Shown one piece after another: positions 18,701 to 26,635 of a stretch of DNA of 64,000 nt. Location of the stretch: positions 13,725 through 77,724 of the forward strand of contig CAYTVL010000029.1 of assembly GCA_964441775.1 (NCBI GenBank), written 5' to 3'. The translations under genes and the position numbers were made by a program. The notes below the pieces were generated by a model that was not told where the DNA came from, did not search any database, and saw only the letters and a program-made list of their open reading frames with translations. Within the stretch, counting starts at the first letter, position 1. Each line of letters begins with the position of its first letter. The stretch comes from SYOC01 sp964441775. GTDB taxonomy: Bacteria > Desulfobacterota > Binatia > Bin18.

Positions 18701-18786
18701 GCCATCAGCTGCCGGCCACGCCACAGCCGCGCATTGTCGGGGTCGAGGCGAAAAGGATCGAAGCGAAGTACTTGTCCGGCCTGCAT
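15781..18786 (-). CDS. Winged-helix / AAA-type ATPase / TPR regulator
   Basis: A 1001-residue regulator. Residues 1-103 form an OmpR/CadC-type winged helix (LTPKAFAVLCHLVEYAGQLV, then SECVREIRKALGD and TVHRRGYQFIG). Residues 125-450 form a STAND-like NTPase with Walker A GEPGIGKT (157-164) and a Walker B-like LVLVLEDLHWSD. The rest is helical TPR-like repeats (for example AAQERAEEAIALCSEQG). Such proteins integrate a ligand signal and activate transcription. I chose the ATG at 18786 because it immediately precedes the winged helix; the frame is open to 19323 but overlaps a divergent gene. Two low-complexity insertions (near 18440-18476 and 16020-16075) encode Ser/Gln/Arg-rich linkers. It is divergent from the small ORF and haloperoxidase-like gene, its possible target. 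Confidence 0.82.
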   Translation of the reverse strand: MQAGQVLRFDPFRLDPDNARLWRGRQLMALTPKAFAVLCHLVEYAGQLVTKDALLTAVWPEIYVSEEVLSECVREIRKALGDTPQAPRFIQTVHRRGYQFIGKVVRSQQSGVRRRKQRDGNWQLTTHLVGREAELAQLQKWLTRALEGTRQLVFVTGEPGIGKTTVVDAFVARLSAKSTVWIGRGQCIDHYGQGEAYLPVLEALGRMCREPDGKYLIDLLSQHAPTWLVQMPALLTTSELESLQRRTQDATRERMLRELAEAVEVLSAERPLVLVLEDLHWSDVSTLDWLAFVARRREPARLLIIGVYRPVEVIVSNHALKSVKQELQLHGQCVELPLNFLTEEHVTKYLVKRFASSSPASAGKGQGKGLAAATLHKLAQLIHQRTEGNPLFMVNLVDYLVTQGVLARIDGQWTLQGEVRGVETWVPGSLQQMIEKQIERLSSTEKRMLEVASVAGAEFSAATVAAGVGAEIDEIEEQCSELAHHEQFLGARGTAEWPDGTVAMRYGFLHALYQDALYGRLTARRRQRLHRQIGERVEQAYGERAREMAAELAMHFERGREYNKAIQYLQQAGLNAEARSAYHEARSLFLRGIDLLQTLPGSAQCVQQELSLQISLGWMLQLTKGPGSRDAGKAYTRAVELSRQGEQPPKLFPLLSGLWFFYMARMQYKAARELAEEMLDQAQDVQPSAVPLREAHFLMGITFLYLGEFLPAREHLEQAVARDALQLYQVLTGVSGVNALSMVGHVLWCLGYPEQALQRSQTALIEARRQFHFYQLAEVLCEGVIQLYLYRREWRAAQERAEEAIALCSEQGFPYYVAVATVLRGRALAEQGEVEGGIAQIQRGMSAVRSPLCLYNLAATYEKMGQAKEGLTVLEDALAIVSRTGHRRKEAELYRLKGTLLLTQEGKSQKSDNTESRPLTPDPQGEAEACFLKAIEVARRQQAKSWELRATVSLARLWQSQEKRKEAHQLLSEIYGWFTEGFDTKDLQEAKALLNELGESN
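18440..18476 (-). repeat. In-frame AGTCAGGAGTCAG-type microrepeat
   Basis: Within the regulator gene, just after the winged helix, the minus strand reads imperfect tandem units of GGAGTCA/GCAGTCA. They encode the linker SQQSGVRRR. A related GGTCAGGGGTCGGG segment sits near 16024-16046 in the TPR region of the same gene. Confidence 0.5.
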
Positions 18787-18864
18787 TTTGCCCCCAAGCA
18801 ATTCTGAGAAAAATCTGAGACTTCTCTGAGGACTTCCTCTCTTCGTGCTCGCTATGCTTTTGGC

Positions 18865-19152
18865 ATGAGGCCGCAACAATTGCAAGGCAAACGCTCGGCG
18901 GTCGTAGCTGAAAGAGGAAGCGTGCAGCCGCCTGCAAAAGCCCCTTCCGCCCTGTCCCCGCACCGGGCCTTTGTCGTGCAGTTTCGGGCAGAGACCGATA
19001 TCGGTCAGGGGGGTTGCAAGGGGCGGGTGGAGCACGTGGTGTCGGGCCAGGCCGCTCGTTTCGCCTCGCTCGAAGAGTTGCTGGCGTTTATGGCGCAGGT
19101 GCTGGCTGCCATCCGCGCCCCGCCACAGAAGAGATCGCGAAGCAGCAGGTAA
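18865..19152 (+). CDS. Small hypothetical protein
   Basis: A 95-residue protein with a basic, Gln/Pro-rich first third and a compact second part: HRAFVVQFRAETDIGQGGCK, then GRVEHVVSGQAARFASLEEL and a final amphipathic helix. I have the impression of similar short proteins near regulators in related environmental genomes, but I cannot name a family. The gene starts 78 bases from the divergent regulator and ends 49 bases before the haloperoxidase-like gene, so it may share that transcript. No membrane segment or signal peptide is visible. Confidence 0.6.
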   Translation: MRPQQLQGKRSAVVAERGSVQPPAKAPSALSPHRAFVVQFRAETDIGQGGCKGRVEHVVSGQAARFASLEELLAFMAQVLAAIRAPPQKRSRSSR

Positions 19153-19201
19153 GGAGACGCGTGCCGAGTCAGAACTACTGGGAAAAAGGAGGGAAGGACA
19201 A

Positions 19202-20464
19202 ATGAACGGTTTAACAAAAATAATGAAACTCAAATCATGCATCGTCCTCAGCGTCGCGCTGGCGGCCCTGGCCAGTCCGCGCGCTATCCGAGCCGACGTC
19301 GTGACCGACTGGAACCAGATCACGCTGGCGACTCAGGCTTCCATTCCCGGTGGCATACGCACTCCACCCGCCGCGCGGGCCCTGGCGATGGCCCATCTCG
19401 CCATCTTCGACTCCGTCAACGCCATTGACCGGCGATTCACTCCCTATCTTGTCGAGTCTCTCGCGGACCCTGGCGCCTCGCCGGAAGCCGCGGCTGTGGC
19501 GGCGGCGCACACCGTGCTGGTCGCGCTATACCCAAGCCGCCAGGCAAACCTCGACTTGGCCTATGACATGTCGCTCGCTGCGATTCCGGACGGCCAGGCC
19601 AAAGACGATGGCATCGACGTCGGGGAATCGGTCGCCGCTGAGATCCTCACGCTGCGTAGCGCGGACGGCTCCGCCGTCACTCTGCCTTACACAGTGCCCC
19701 CGGGGCCGGGCATTTATCAGCCTGACCCTGCGGCGCTCTTTGTGGCCTGGGGCCATGTGACCCCGTTCGCCTTAAAGAGCGGCTCCCAATTCCGGGCCGA
19801 GGGGCCTCCGGCGCTTTCCAGTACGGAATACGCGGAGGATTATCTCGAAGTGCAGAGCGTGGGCGCCCTCAACAGTCTCACGCGCACCCCTGATCAAACC
19901 CAAGCGGCCCTCTTCTGGGTCGAGAACATCCAGATCCCCTTTAACAAGATTGCCCGCATCGCCGCCATCGCTGAGGGGAACTCTCTGACAGACAACGCGC
20001 GCCTGTTTGCCCTGCTCAACCTGGCCGGCGTGGACACTACCATCGCGGTGATGGACACCAAGTACACTTTCAATTTCTGGCGCCCGCGCGAAGCCATCCA
20101 CGCCGGGGATACCGACGGCAATAACCTCACCACCGCCGATCCCGCGTGGACGCCCTTGACGTACATCGGAGTTCACCCGGATTACGTCTCGCAGCATTCC
20201 GCCTACGGCCAGGCTGCGGCCACCGTGCTCGCTCGGTTCTTCGGGACCGACGACATCACTTTCAGTATCACCACCAGCACGGCGCCCGGCGGGGTGTTTC
20301 GTTCGTATCAGAGCTTCTCCCAGGCCGCGGTCGAGAACATGAATTCCCGCGTCTGGCTCGGAGCCCACTTCCGCACCGCCTGCAGACACGGCCTCAATCA
20401 GGGCAAGCAAGTGGCTCATTATGTCATGAATCATTTCCTGCGCCCCCTCCACAAGACACCTTGA
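19202..20464 (+). CDS. Secreted vanadium-dependent haloperoxidase-like protein
   Basis: The 420-residue protein belongs to the PAP2/vanadium chloroperoxidase superfamily. A signal peptide (about 1-31, cut after RADV-like residues) directs it out of the cytoplasm. All vanadate/phosphate pocket elements are present: Lys287 and Arg294 in KYTFNFWRP, Ser330 and His332 in HPDYVSQHS, and Arg383 and His389 in SRVWLGAH. These fit a vanadium haloperoxidase or a phosphatase of the same fold; the intact KX6RP and long helical N-terminal half favour the haloperoxidase type. GGAGGGAAGG precedes the ATG. It lies downstream of a small ORF and opposite a large regulator. Confidence 0.82.
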   Translation: MNGLTKIMKLKSCIVLSVALAALASPRAIRADVVTDWNQITLATQASIPGGIRTPPAARALAMAHLAIFDSVNAIDRRFTPYLVESLADPGASPEAAAVAAAHTVLVALYPSRQANLDLAYDMSLAAIPDGQAKDDGIDVGESVAAEILTLRSADGSAVTLPYTVPPGPGIYQPDPAALFVAWGHVTPFALKSGSQFRAEGPPALSSTEYAEDYLEVQSVGALNSLTRTPDQTQAALFWVENIQIPFNKIARIAAIAEGNSLTDNARLFALLNLAGVDTTIAVMDTKYTFNFWRPREAIHAGDTDGNNLTTADPAWTPLTYIGVHPDYVSQHSAYGQAAATVLARFFGTDDITFSITTSTAPGGVFRSYQSFSQAAVENMNSRVWLGAHFRTACRHGLNQGKQVAHYVMNHFLRPLHKTP

Positions 20465-20594
20465 GTCCCCTTTGCGCGACCTCGCGGATTCGAGCAGAGC
20501 GCGACTGGCCACGGGTCGGCGGCGCACCCGATGCTTCCAGACGCGCCACTCCCCTGCACTATGGACCCGCAGCCCAATCGCATGAAGTTCTGCA

Positions 20595-20630
20595 CCCTTC
20601 GACTTCGTTTACCCTAAGCTTGTCGAAGGG
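20595..20630. repeat. CCCTTCGAC...GTCGAAGGG dispersed hairpin
   Basis: Perfect 9-bp arms at 20595-20603 and 20622-20630 enclose 18 bases. The element lies in the 222-base gap between the haloperoxidase-like gene and convergent mvaB, where I see no other feature. A decayed copy of the same family is at 43362-43396. It may act as a bidirectional terminator. Confidence 0.55.
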
Positions 20631-20686
20631 CGCAGCACGAGCGGCGAGAGGTCGTGCACTGCGCTGGACACAACCGAAACCTGCTA

Positions 20687-21637
20687 TCAGGCCGCGCCCT
20701 GGACCCCGAGCCCCACTTTGCTGAAATAAGTCATACCTGGGTTATTCATCGACTCGTTCACTTTGGAATCGAGTCGGTGGTTCATGGCTTTCGTAGCCCA
20801 TTGGCCGATGGCGACGGCTTTGTTGAGGTCCACCCCGGTCTCGATATCGAGTCCGTGGAGCATGTAGAGGAGATCCTCAGACGCAAGATTGCCTGTGGCC
20901 CCAGGTGCATTGGGGCAGCCCCCGAGACCGCCGCAGGCGCTTTCGAGCACGACCACGCCCATCTCCAGCGCGGCGTAACAGTTGGCAAGCGCCATGCCGC
21001 AAGTGTTATGGAAATGCGCCGTGAGGGCCGAGGCTGGAATCCCAGCTTCTACACATGCTTCAATCAAGGCTTTGACGGAGCGGGGGGAGCCCACGCCAAT
21101 GCTGTCACCCAGTGCAATTTCATGACAGCCCATGCGATAGAGCCGCGCCGCCACTTGCGCCGCTTGCTTGGGATCAACGTGCCCCTCATACGGGCAACCC
21201 ACCACGCAGGAGACCGCGCCCCGAACGCTGATGTCGTGCTGCTTGGCGGCGGCGACCACCGGCTCGAATCGTTCAAAGCTCTGCTCGATCGAACAATTGA
21301 TGTTGGCGTGACTGAACGCTTCCGTGGCGCTGGCAAAGACGGTGATCTGCTTCACGCCTGCGGCCAGCGCATCCTGAAAGCCGCGCATGTTAGGGACCAG
21401 GGCGCTGTATTCGACACCAGGCTTCTGTTTGATCTGCTTGCTGACTTGGTCCGTGCCCTGCATGGCGGGAATCACTTTGGGGCTGACAAACTCGCCGACC
21501 TCAATAGCGGGGAAGCCTGCGTCCGTCAGACGATCGATCAATTCGACCCGAAATTCCACTGGAATAAAATGCTTGAAGCCCTCCAAGCCGTCGCGTGCAG
21601 TCAAGTCTACAATTTTAACTTTGGTTGGTAATGCCAT
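20687..21637 (-). CDS. mvaB: Hydroxymethylglutaryl-CoA lyase
   Basis: A 316-residue TIM-barrel HMG-CoA lyase that splits HMG-CoA to acetoacetate and acetyl-CoA, the last step of leucine degradation. The metal and substrate residues sit in DLTARDGLEG (RDG), and the catalytic cysteine is in GGLGGCPNAPGATGN. HFHNTCG gives the metal-binding HxH. In most members the first motif reads TLRDGLQ, so the variant DLTARDGLEG is slightly unusual. A purine-rich GGGGGAGAGAGGT lies directly before the ATG. Other HMGL-like family enzymes (citramalate lyase-like) are less likely. Confidence 0.85.
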   Translation of the reverse strand: MALPTKVKIVDLTARDGLEGFKHFIPVEFRVELIDRLTDAGFPAIEVGEFVSPKVIPAMQGTDQVSKQIKQKPGVEYSALVPNMRGFQDALAAGVKQITVFASATEAFSHANINCSIEQSFERFEPVVAAAKQHDISVRGAVSCVVGCPYEGHVDPKQAAQVAARLYRMGCHEIALGDSIGVGSPRSVKALIEACVEAGIPASALTAHFHNTCGMALANCYAALEMGVVVLESACGGLGGCPNAPGATGNLASEDLLYMLHGLDIETGVDLNKAVAIGQWATKAMNHRLDSKVNESMNNPGMTYFSKVGLGVQGAA

Positions 21638-21691
21638 ACCTCTCTCCCCCTGGTGTCAGAATACTGCGTGATAATGAAGCGCTGATGGTCT

Positions 21692-22348
21692 TTATAATGG
21701 TTGCGCGTCTTTTGGCGTCACTAGTAGGACCGGCTTGCCGTCCACGAACACTTGCGCATGAGCGAGCAGTTGTTGCTCGGAGAGTTCCTTTTTCATGAAG
21801 GCCTGAATCGGATCGCCGGGAAGGTAGAATCTGGCTTCTTCAACCGGCCCCGGTTCATCGACTTGATCCTGTAAATCATCGGTTTGCGGAAAAGATTTGT
21901 GATGATACAGAAAATCCACCCGCACGCCGTCCGCTGGCACGCGCAGAGTGTCCATGTGCAACAGCGCCTTGGTCAGAATCTGTTCCCACACGGTGAGCAG
22001 GCGCCTGTTTTGGTCCGCCGTCTGCTCATTGAGAATGAGGCCGGTATCGACGAGGAATACGAGGAACTTCGTATTATCTTTGGTCTCATGGCCATCTACT
22101 TTGACAGAGGAGGTAAGCACAGAGCCGCTATGATTAGTGGCGTCGATGAGCCAACTCACCAGCGCGACGGTGTCCGCCCCATATTGTCGTTTCATATCTT
22201 GTAAAAACTTCAACACCTCAGGCGGGGGTGTGGACCCTAGCGCCGGGGGCACACCATCTGTGGACGGTTCATTGTCCTCTGCTTGAGAGAATACCGCTCC
22301 GCAAATAAGCAAAAGACCGACGAGAAAGAGGCAGCAATGCTTTTTCAT
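21692..22348 (-). CDS. Secreted protein of unknown function
   Basis: A 218-residue protein with a clear signal peptide, MKKHCCLFLVGLLLICGAVFSQA. The mature part is acidic at first, then has alternating beta/alpha character (for example KFLVFLVDTGLILNEQTADQNRR, quoted in part). I do not recognise a family. I chose the ATG at 22348 because it starts the signal peptide; the frame is open to 22423. The gene is divergent from tilS with only 68 bases between the starts, so both promoters must lie in or overlap the coding ends. Confidence 0.6.
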   Translation of the reverse strand: MKKHCCLFLVGLLLICGAVFSQAEDNEPSTDGVPPALGSTPPPEVLKFLQDMKRQYGADTVALVSWLIDATNHSGSVLTSSVKVDGHETKDNTKFLVFLVDTGLILNEQTADQNRRLLTVWEQILTKALLHMDTLRVPADGVRVDFLYHHKSFPQTDDLQDQVDEPGPVEEARFYLPGDPIQAFMKKELSEQQLLAHAQVFVDGKPVLLVTPKDAQPL

Positions 22349-22416
22349 AATTTTCCTATCTTGCCAAGCTTCCCCTGCTTGAACAAGTAGCAGTGGCGGT
22401 GTGTAGTGATAATTCA

Positions 22417-23829
22417 ATGTCAAAACTTTTTGCGTGTGTAACCGCCGTCCTTAAGCGTTTGTTCCCATCTCGTCGAGACCTGCACTTGGGAGTTGCTGTG
22501 TCCGGAGGTCCGGATTCGGTTGCGCTCCTCGGCGTGCTTACCGAATTCCTGCCTCGACAAGGAGGGCGACTGACCGTCTTGCACGTCAATCATAGCCTAC
22601 GTCCTGCATCCGCCCAAGAGCAGCAACTAGTGGAAAAACTTTGTCAACAATGGCGACTCTCGTGTCTTGTGGCAAAACTGACTCCACCGTGCACTCCGCA
22701 CGGGATTGAAGCCTGGGCTCGGGAAGAGCGGTATCGGTTTTTTCTCCAAGCAAAGATGGCGCACGGACTCGATGCCGTTGCGGTTGCGCACACAGCCGAT
22801 GATCAGGCGGAGACCGTGCTCTTTCGTCTGCTGCGCGGCGCTGGACATCGGGGGCTGGCTGGCATGCCTATCCTGCGAGATGAGTGGATTGTTCGTCCTC
22901 TGCTCGACTGTTCCCGTGCTGAGGTGCTTGCCTATCTTTCGGAAAAGCAGTTGCCGTATGCAACTGATGCGAGCAATGCCGACATAGGCTACGCCCGCAA
23001 CAAAATTCGTCATCAACTGCTGCCTTTGCTGGAGCGAGAGTTTTCTCCTCAGATCCGGCGACGACTGGTGCAGATGGCGGAATCACTCCGGCAAGAAGAA
23101 GAGTGGATAGAAGCGCAGGCGCGGGCAGCGTACGAGCGCGTGCAAGAAAACGAAGGCCTGCTTTCCGTATCTCGGCTTTTGGCTGAGCCGTTGGCGTTGC
23201 GCCATCGCATCTTTCGTTTCTGGCTCAACCGAGCTGGGCATACTGGCGACCTCAGCTTTCGCCATCTGAAAAATCTTGAAGCGTTGAGTGAACGACGCAT
23301 TCATGGAATGGTTGAACTGCCTGGCGCGTTGGTGGCGCGAAGGGAAGGAGAGCGGCTCTCGCTGACGGCGAAAGAGCTTCCATCGCGCAGTTCCTCTTCT
23401 CCTACGTATTATTACCCACTTATGCCTGATAGTGTCGTGCCGATTCACGAAGTTGGGTGGTTCGTGAACGTCTCGCCTTTTTTGCGGTGGACTGAGGGTC
23501 GAAGCGTTGCGCATGTCCAAGATTACTGGCAAGCGGTTTTTGACGTGCACGCGATGGCTGCGCCGCTCGCGGTGCGTAATGTCCGTCTAGGCGATCGCAT
23601 CCGTCCGTTGGGGATGCGAGGACATAAAAAAATCCATGATATATTTATTAATAAGAAAATCGCTCTTCGACGACGACGGCTCTGGCCAGTAGTAGTCTGT
23701 GGGGAGGAAATTCTCTGGGCGCCAGGGTGCGTGCGTGGAGAACAGGCAAAGGTGACGAGCGTCACTCAGCAAGTGTTGCGCCTCACGGTCCAACCCATTG
23801 CCGGAGAAGCAAAAACTATGGTAGGGTAA
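22417..23829 (+). CDS. tilS: tRNA(Ile)-lysidine synthase
   Basis: The 470-residue enzyme adds lysine to C34 of the AUA-reading tRNA-Ile. The PP-loop SGGPDS is at residues 29-34, followed by VLHVNHSLRP and HTADDQAETVLFRLLRGAGHRG, the ATP-binding signature. The C-terminal part contains VRLGDRIRPLGMRGHKK, the substrate-binding domain motif. The ATG at 22417 is preferred over a GTG at 22393. It is followed 26 bases later by ftsH, the usual neighbour in many bacteria. Confidence 0.93.
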   Translation: MSKLFACVTAVLKRLFPSRRDLHLGVAVSGGPDSVALLGVLTEFLPRQGGRLTVLHVNHSLRPASAQEQQLVEKLCQQWRLSCLVAKLTPPCTPHGIEAWAREERYRFFLQAKMAHGLDAVAVAHTADDQAETVLFRLLRGAGHRGLAGMPILRDEWIVRPLLDCSRAEVLAYLSEKQLPYATDASNADIGYARNKIRHQLLPLLEREFSPQIRRRLVQMAESLRQEEEWIEAQARAAYERVQENEGLLSVSRLLAEPLALRHRIFRFWLNRAGHTGDLSFRHLKNLEALSERRIHGMVELPGALVARREGERLSLTAKELPSRSSSSPTYYYPLMPDSVVPIHEVGWFVNVSPFLRWTEGRSVAHVQDYWQAVFDVHAMAAPLAVRNVRLGDRIRPLGMRGHKKIHDIFINKKIALRRRRLWPVVVCGEEILWAPGCVRGEQAKVTSVTQQVLRLTVQPIAGEAKTMVG

Positions 23830-23855
23830 GGGCGCTGTCGTGAAAGGGTAAAGGA

Positions 23856-25757
23856 GTGAATAAAGTTTCACACAATCTTGCGTTGTGGCTCGTGCTGGGA
23901 CTCATGTTCCTGCTGCTGTTTAATTTATTTAACCGTCAACAACTGCGAGAGCCGGAAAAGAAGTTCAGCGAATTCCTTGAAGAGGTCGAAAAAGGAGAAG
24001 TCTCGGAAGTTATCATTCAAGGCCGCATCATTCGTGGGAAGCTACGGAACGATGAACGCTTCAAAACGTTTGCGCCTGACGATCCCGATTTGGTGCGGCT
24101 GTTGCGTGAGAAAAAGGTTGAGATTGCTGCTCGTCCCGAAGAAGGCGATCCCTGGTACATTGCGGTCCTTGTGCAGTGGTTTCCCATGCTGCTCCTGATT
24201 GGTGTGTGGGTGTTCTTCATGCGCCAAATGCAAATGGGCGGCGGCAAGGCGATGTCGTTTGGCAAGAGCCGCGCGAAGCTCCTGACGGAAAATCAACACA
24301 AAGTGACATTTAATGATGTGGCCGGTGTGGAAGAAGCGAAACAGGAGCTTGAGGAAATCATCGCTTTTCTGAAAGATCCCAAAAAATTCACCCGTCTCGG
24401 TGGTCGCATTCCCAAAGGCGTGCTGCTCGTCGGCGCGCCTGGTACTGGTAAGACGCTGTTGGCGCGAGCGATCGCTGGTGAAGCTGGAGTGCCGTTCTTT
24501 TCAATCAGCGGGTCGGACTTTGTGGAAATGTTTGTCGGCGTCGGCGCTTCTCGGGTGCGTGATCTGTTTGTCCAGGGGAAGAAGCAAGCGCCGTGTATTA
24601 TTTTCATTGACGAAATAGACGCCGTCGGTCGGCATCGGGGCGCCGGCCTCGGCGGTGGGCATGATGAACGCGAACAAACGCTCAACCAGTTGCTCGTCGA
24701 GATGGATGGTTTTGAAGCCAACGAAGGCGTGATTCTTATTGCGGCGACGAACCGTCCGGATGTGCTTGATCCCGCGTTATTGCGCCCCGGTCGCTTTGAT
24801 CGTCGTGTGGTTGTGCCCCGACCGGACGTCCGGGGGCGCGAAGAAATTCTCCGCGTCCACAGCCGGCGTGTCCCACTTGATGAGAGCGTTGATATCACCA
24901 CGTTGGCGCGAACGACTCCCGGATTTTCCGGCGCTGACTTAGAAAACCTGGTGAATGAAGCCGCGCTGCTTGCCGCCCGCCACAATAAAGAAAAAGTGGA
25001 CATGCATGATTTTGAATTGTCCAAAGATAAAGTCTTGATGGGGGCGGAACGGCGCAGCATGATTCTCAGCGCCGAGGAAAAACGGAACACAGCCTATCAT
25101 GAAGCTGGTCATGCGCTGGTGGCGCGTCTGATTCCGGGCACGGACCCCGTGCACAAAGTGACGATTATTCCTCGCGGTATGGCGCTGGGGGTAACGCAAC
25201 AAGTGCCGCTTGATGATCGTCATACTTGGTCGCGCGAATACATTCTTGACCGTCTCGCCATTATGTTTGGTGGTCGTGTAGCAGAGGAACTTGTCCTCGG
25301 TCACATGACGACTGGCGCCGGAGATGACATTGAAAAGGCCACCGAACTCGCTCGGCGCATGGTATGTGAGTGGGGCATGAGTGATCGGCTGGGACCGATG
25401 ACCTTTGGAAAAAAAGAAGAACAGATTTTCCTCGGACGTGATTTCACCCAGATCAAAGATTATTCGGAAAAGACTGCTATTGAAATTGATACGGAAGTCC
25501 GTGGCATCATTAGCAGCGCCTACGATCGCGCGAAACGCTTATTAATAGACAACCGAAAGATCCTCGACAAGATGGCTGACGTCTTGCTCGAAAAAGAAGT
25601 ACTGGATGCTGCGGAGATCGACGTGATTCTCCAAAGCTTTGGCTGCACAAATGGGACCGCGTCCGAGCAACCTGCGTCTCTGGAAGCGACTGAGTCGTCA
25701 TCCGAGAAATCCTGGGAGCCTTCTTCTGCGCAGACTGGCGGTCAACCTGTAGCCTAG
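23856..25757 (+). CDS. ftsH: ATP-dependent zinc metalloprotease FtsH
   Basis: A 633-residue membrane-anchored AAA protease that degrades misfolded membrane and some soluble proteins. Two membrane segments flank a short periplasmic loop (about residues 6-24 and 103-123). The AAA domain has Walker A GAPGTGKT, Walker B IIFIDEID and the SRH. The zinc site HEAGH lies in TAYHEAGHALVAR. The start is a GTG at 23856 preceded by GGTAAAGGA. The C-terminal tail is Ser/Glu-rich and variable. Length fits the family (about 610-650). Confidence 0.95.
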   Translation: MNKVSHNLALWLVLGLMFLLLFNLFNRQQLREPEKKFSEFLEEVEKGEVSEVIIQGRIIRGKLRNDERFKTFAPDDPDLVRLLREKKVEIAARPEEGDPWYIAVLVQWFPMLLLIGVWVFFMRQMQMGGGKAMSFGKSRAKLLTENQHKVTFNDVAGVEEAKQELEEIIAFLKDPKKFTRLGGRIPKGVLLVGAPGTGKTLLARAIAGEAGVPFFSISGSDFVEMFVGVGASRVRDLFVQGKKQAPCIIFIDEIDAVGRHRGAGLGGGHDEREQTLNQLLVEMDGFEANEGVILIAATNRPDVLDPALLRPGRFDRRVVVPRPDVRGREEILRVHSRRVPLDESVDITTLARTTPGFSGADLENLVNEAALLAARHNKEKVDMHDFELSKDKVLMGAERRSMILSAEEKRNTAYHEAGHALVARLIPGTDPVHKVTIIPRGMALGVTQQVPLDDRHTWSREYILDRLAIMFGGRVAEELVLGHMTTGAGDDIEKATELARRMVCEWGMSDRLGPMTFGKKEEQIFLGRDFTQIKDYSEKTAIEIDTEVRGIISSAYDRAKRLLIDNRKILDKMADVLLEKEVLDAAEIDVILQSFGCTNGTASEQPASLEATESSSEKSWEPSSAQTGGQPVA

Positions 25758-25867
25758 CTTGTCTAGTACCGTCCCTTGAGGAGCAGAAGGAGAGAGAGTG
25801 GATTTCTCCTTTCCGTTCTTGATCTTTCCTTGTGCTCTTTATGATTGTCGGGACACGGCCCACCGGT

Positions 25868-26635
25868 ATGGCGGATCTTTTCACCCAAATTCGCTGGCAA
25901 GATTTCCTCGATATCGGACTGATCGCCTGCGGTGTCTACTGGATCATTCAAATGATCCGTGGGACCCGCGCCGTGCAGATGCTGGTCGGCTTTGTTATCA
26001 TTTTTCTCGCGTATCTTGGGTCCCAATCTTTGGAGCTTTACACGCTCAATTGGTTGCTGGACAATTTCCTCAGCTCGATTCTGCTGGTGATCGTCGTACT
26101 TTTTCAGAACGATATCCGCCGCGCGCTTACTGAGGTAGGGCGCAATCCGTTCTTGACCGTACGAGAGCGAGCGAGATATGGGCCTGTGTTCGAAGAGGTC
26201 GTGAAAGCGGCGGTTTTTCTTGCCCAGCGACGTGTCGGCGCATTGATTGTACTCCAACGCGAGGTGGGTCTGAACGAATATATCGAAGGAGGGACTCGCG
26301 TCGATGGTCGTGTCAGTAAAGAGCTGCTGGGCAGCATTTTTTCTCCTTTGTCTCCTATGCATGATGGCGCCGTGATCATTCAGAAGGGGCGTCTGGTGGC
26401 TGCGGGTTGCTTCTTGCCCTTGACGCTCAACCCGAATGTGAGTAAGCAGCTTGGCACTCGACATCGGGCCGCCATTGGGTTGACCGAAGAAACCGATGCT
26501 ATTGTCGTTGTCGTTTCCGAAGAAGAGGGAACGATTGCCCTGGTGCGCGAAGGGCGCGTCTCTCATAATATCGATGCAACCGTACTTTTGGATGCGCTGC
26601 AAGCGCTATTCTCTCATGTTGTGGCGAGAGCTTAG
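25868..26635 (+). CDS. cdaA: Diadenylate cyclase CdaA
   Basis: A 255-residue membrane protein that makes c-di-AMP from two ATP. Three membrane segments occupy the first 90 residues, then the DAC domain shows the DGA motif in MHDGAVIIQ and the RHR motif in GTRHRAAIGL. I take the ATG at 25868; in-frame GTG 25832 and ATG 25841 are also possible, and none has a strong ribosome site. It overlaps ybbR by 20 bases, indicating translational coupling. The cdaA-ybbR-glmM order matches the well-known c-di-AMP operon. Confidence 0.9.
   Translation: MADLFTQIRWQDFLDIGLIACGVYWIIQMIRGTRAVQMLVGFVIIFLAYLGSQSLELYTLNWLLDNFLSSILLVIVVLFQNDIRRALTEVGRNPFLTVRERARYGPVFEEVVKAAVFLAQRRVGALIVLQREVGLNEYIEGGTRVDGRVSKELLGSIFSPLSPMHDGAVIIQKGRLVAAGCFLPLTLNPNVSKQLGTRHRAAIGLTEETDAIVVVVSEEEGTIALVREGRVSHNIDATVLLDALQALFSHVVARA

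Noticed and set aside
18786..19323. N-terminal extension of the large regulator
   Set aside because: The extended frame overlaps the start region of the divergent genes and precedes the winged helix with non-domain sequence, so the ATG at 18786 is preferred.
25798..26133. GTG start with a strong ribosome site upstream of cdaA
   Set aside because: It reads in a different frame from cdaA and lacks family features. The clean cdaA frame is intact, so no frameshift is needed.
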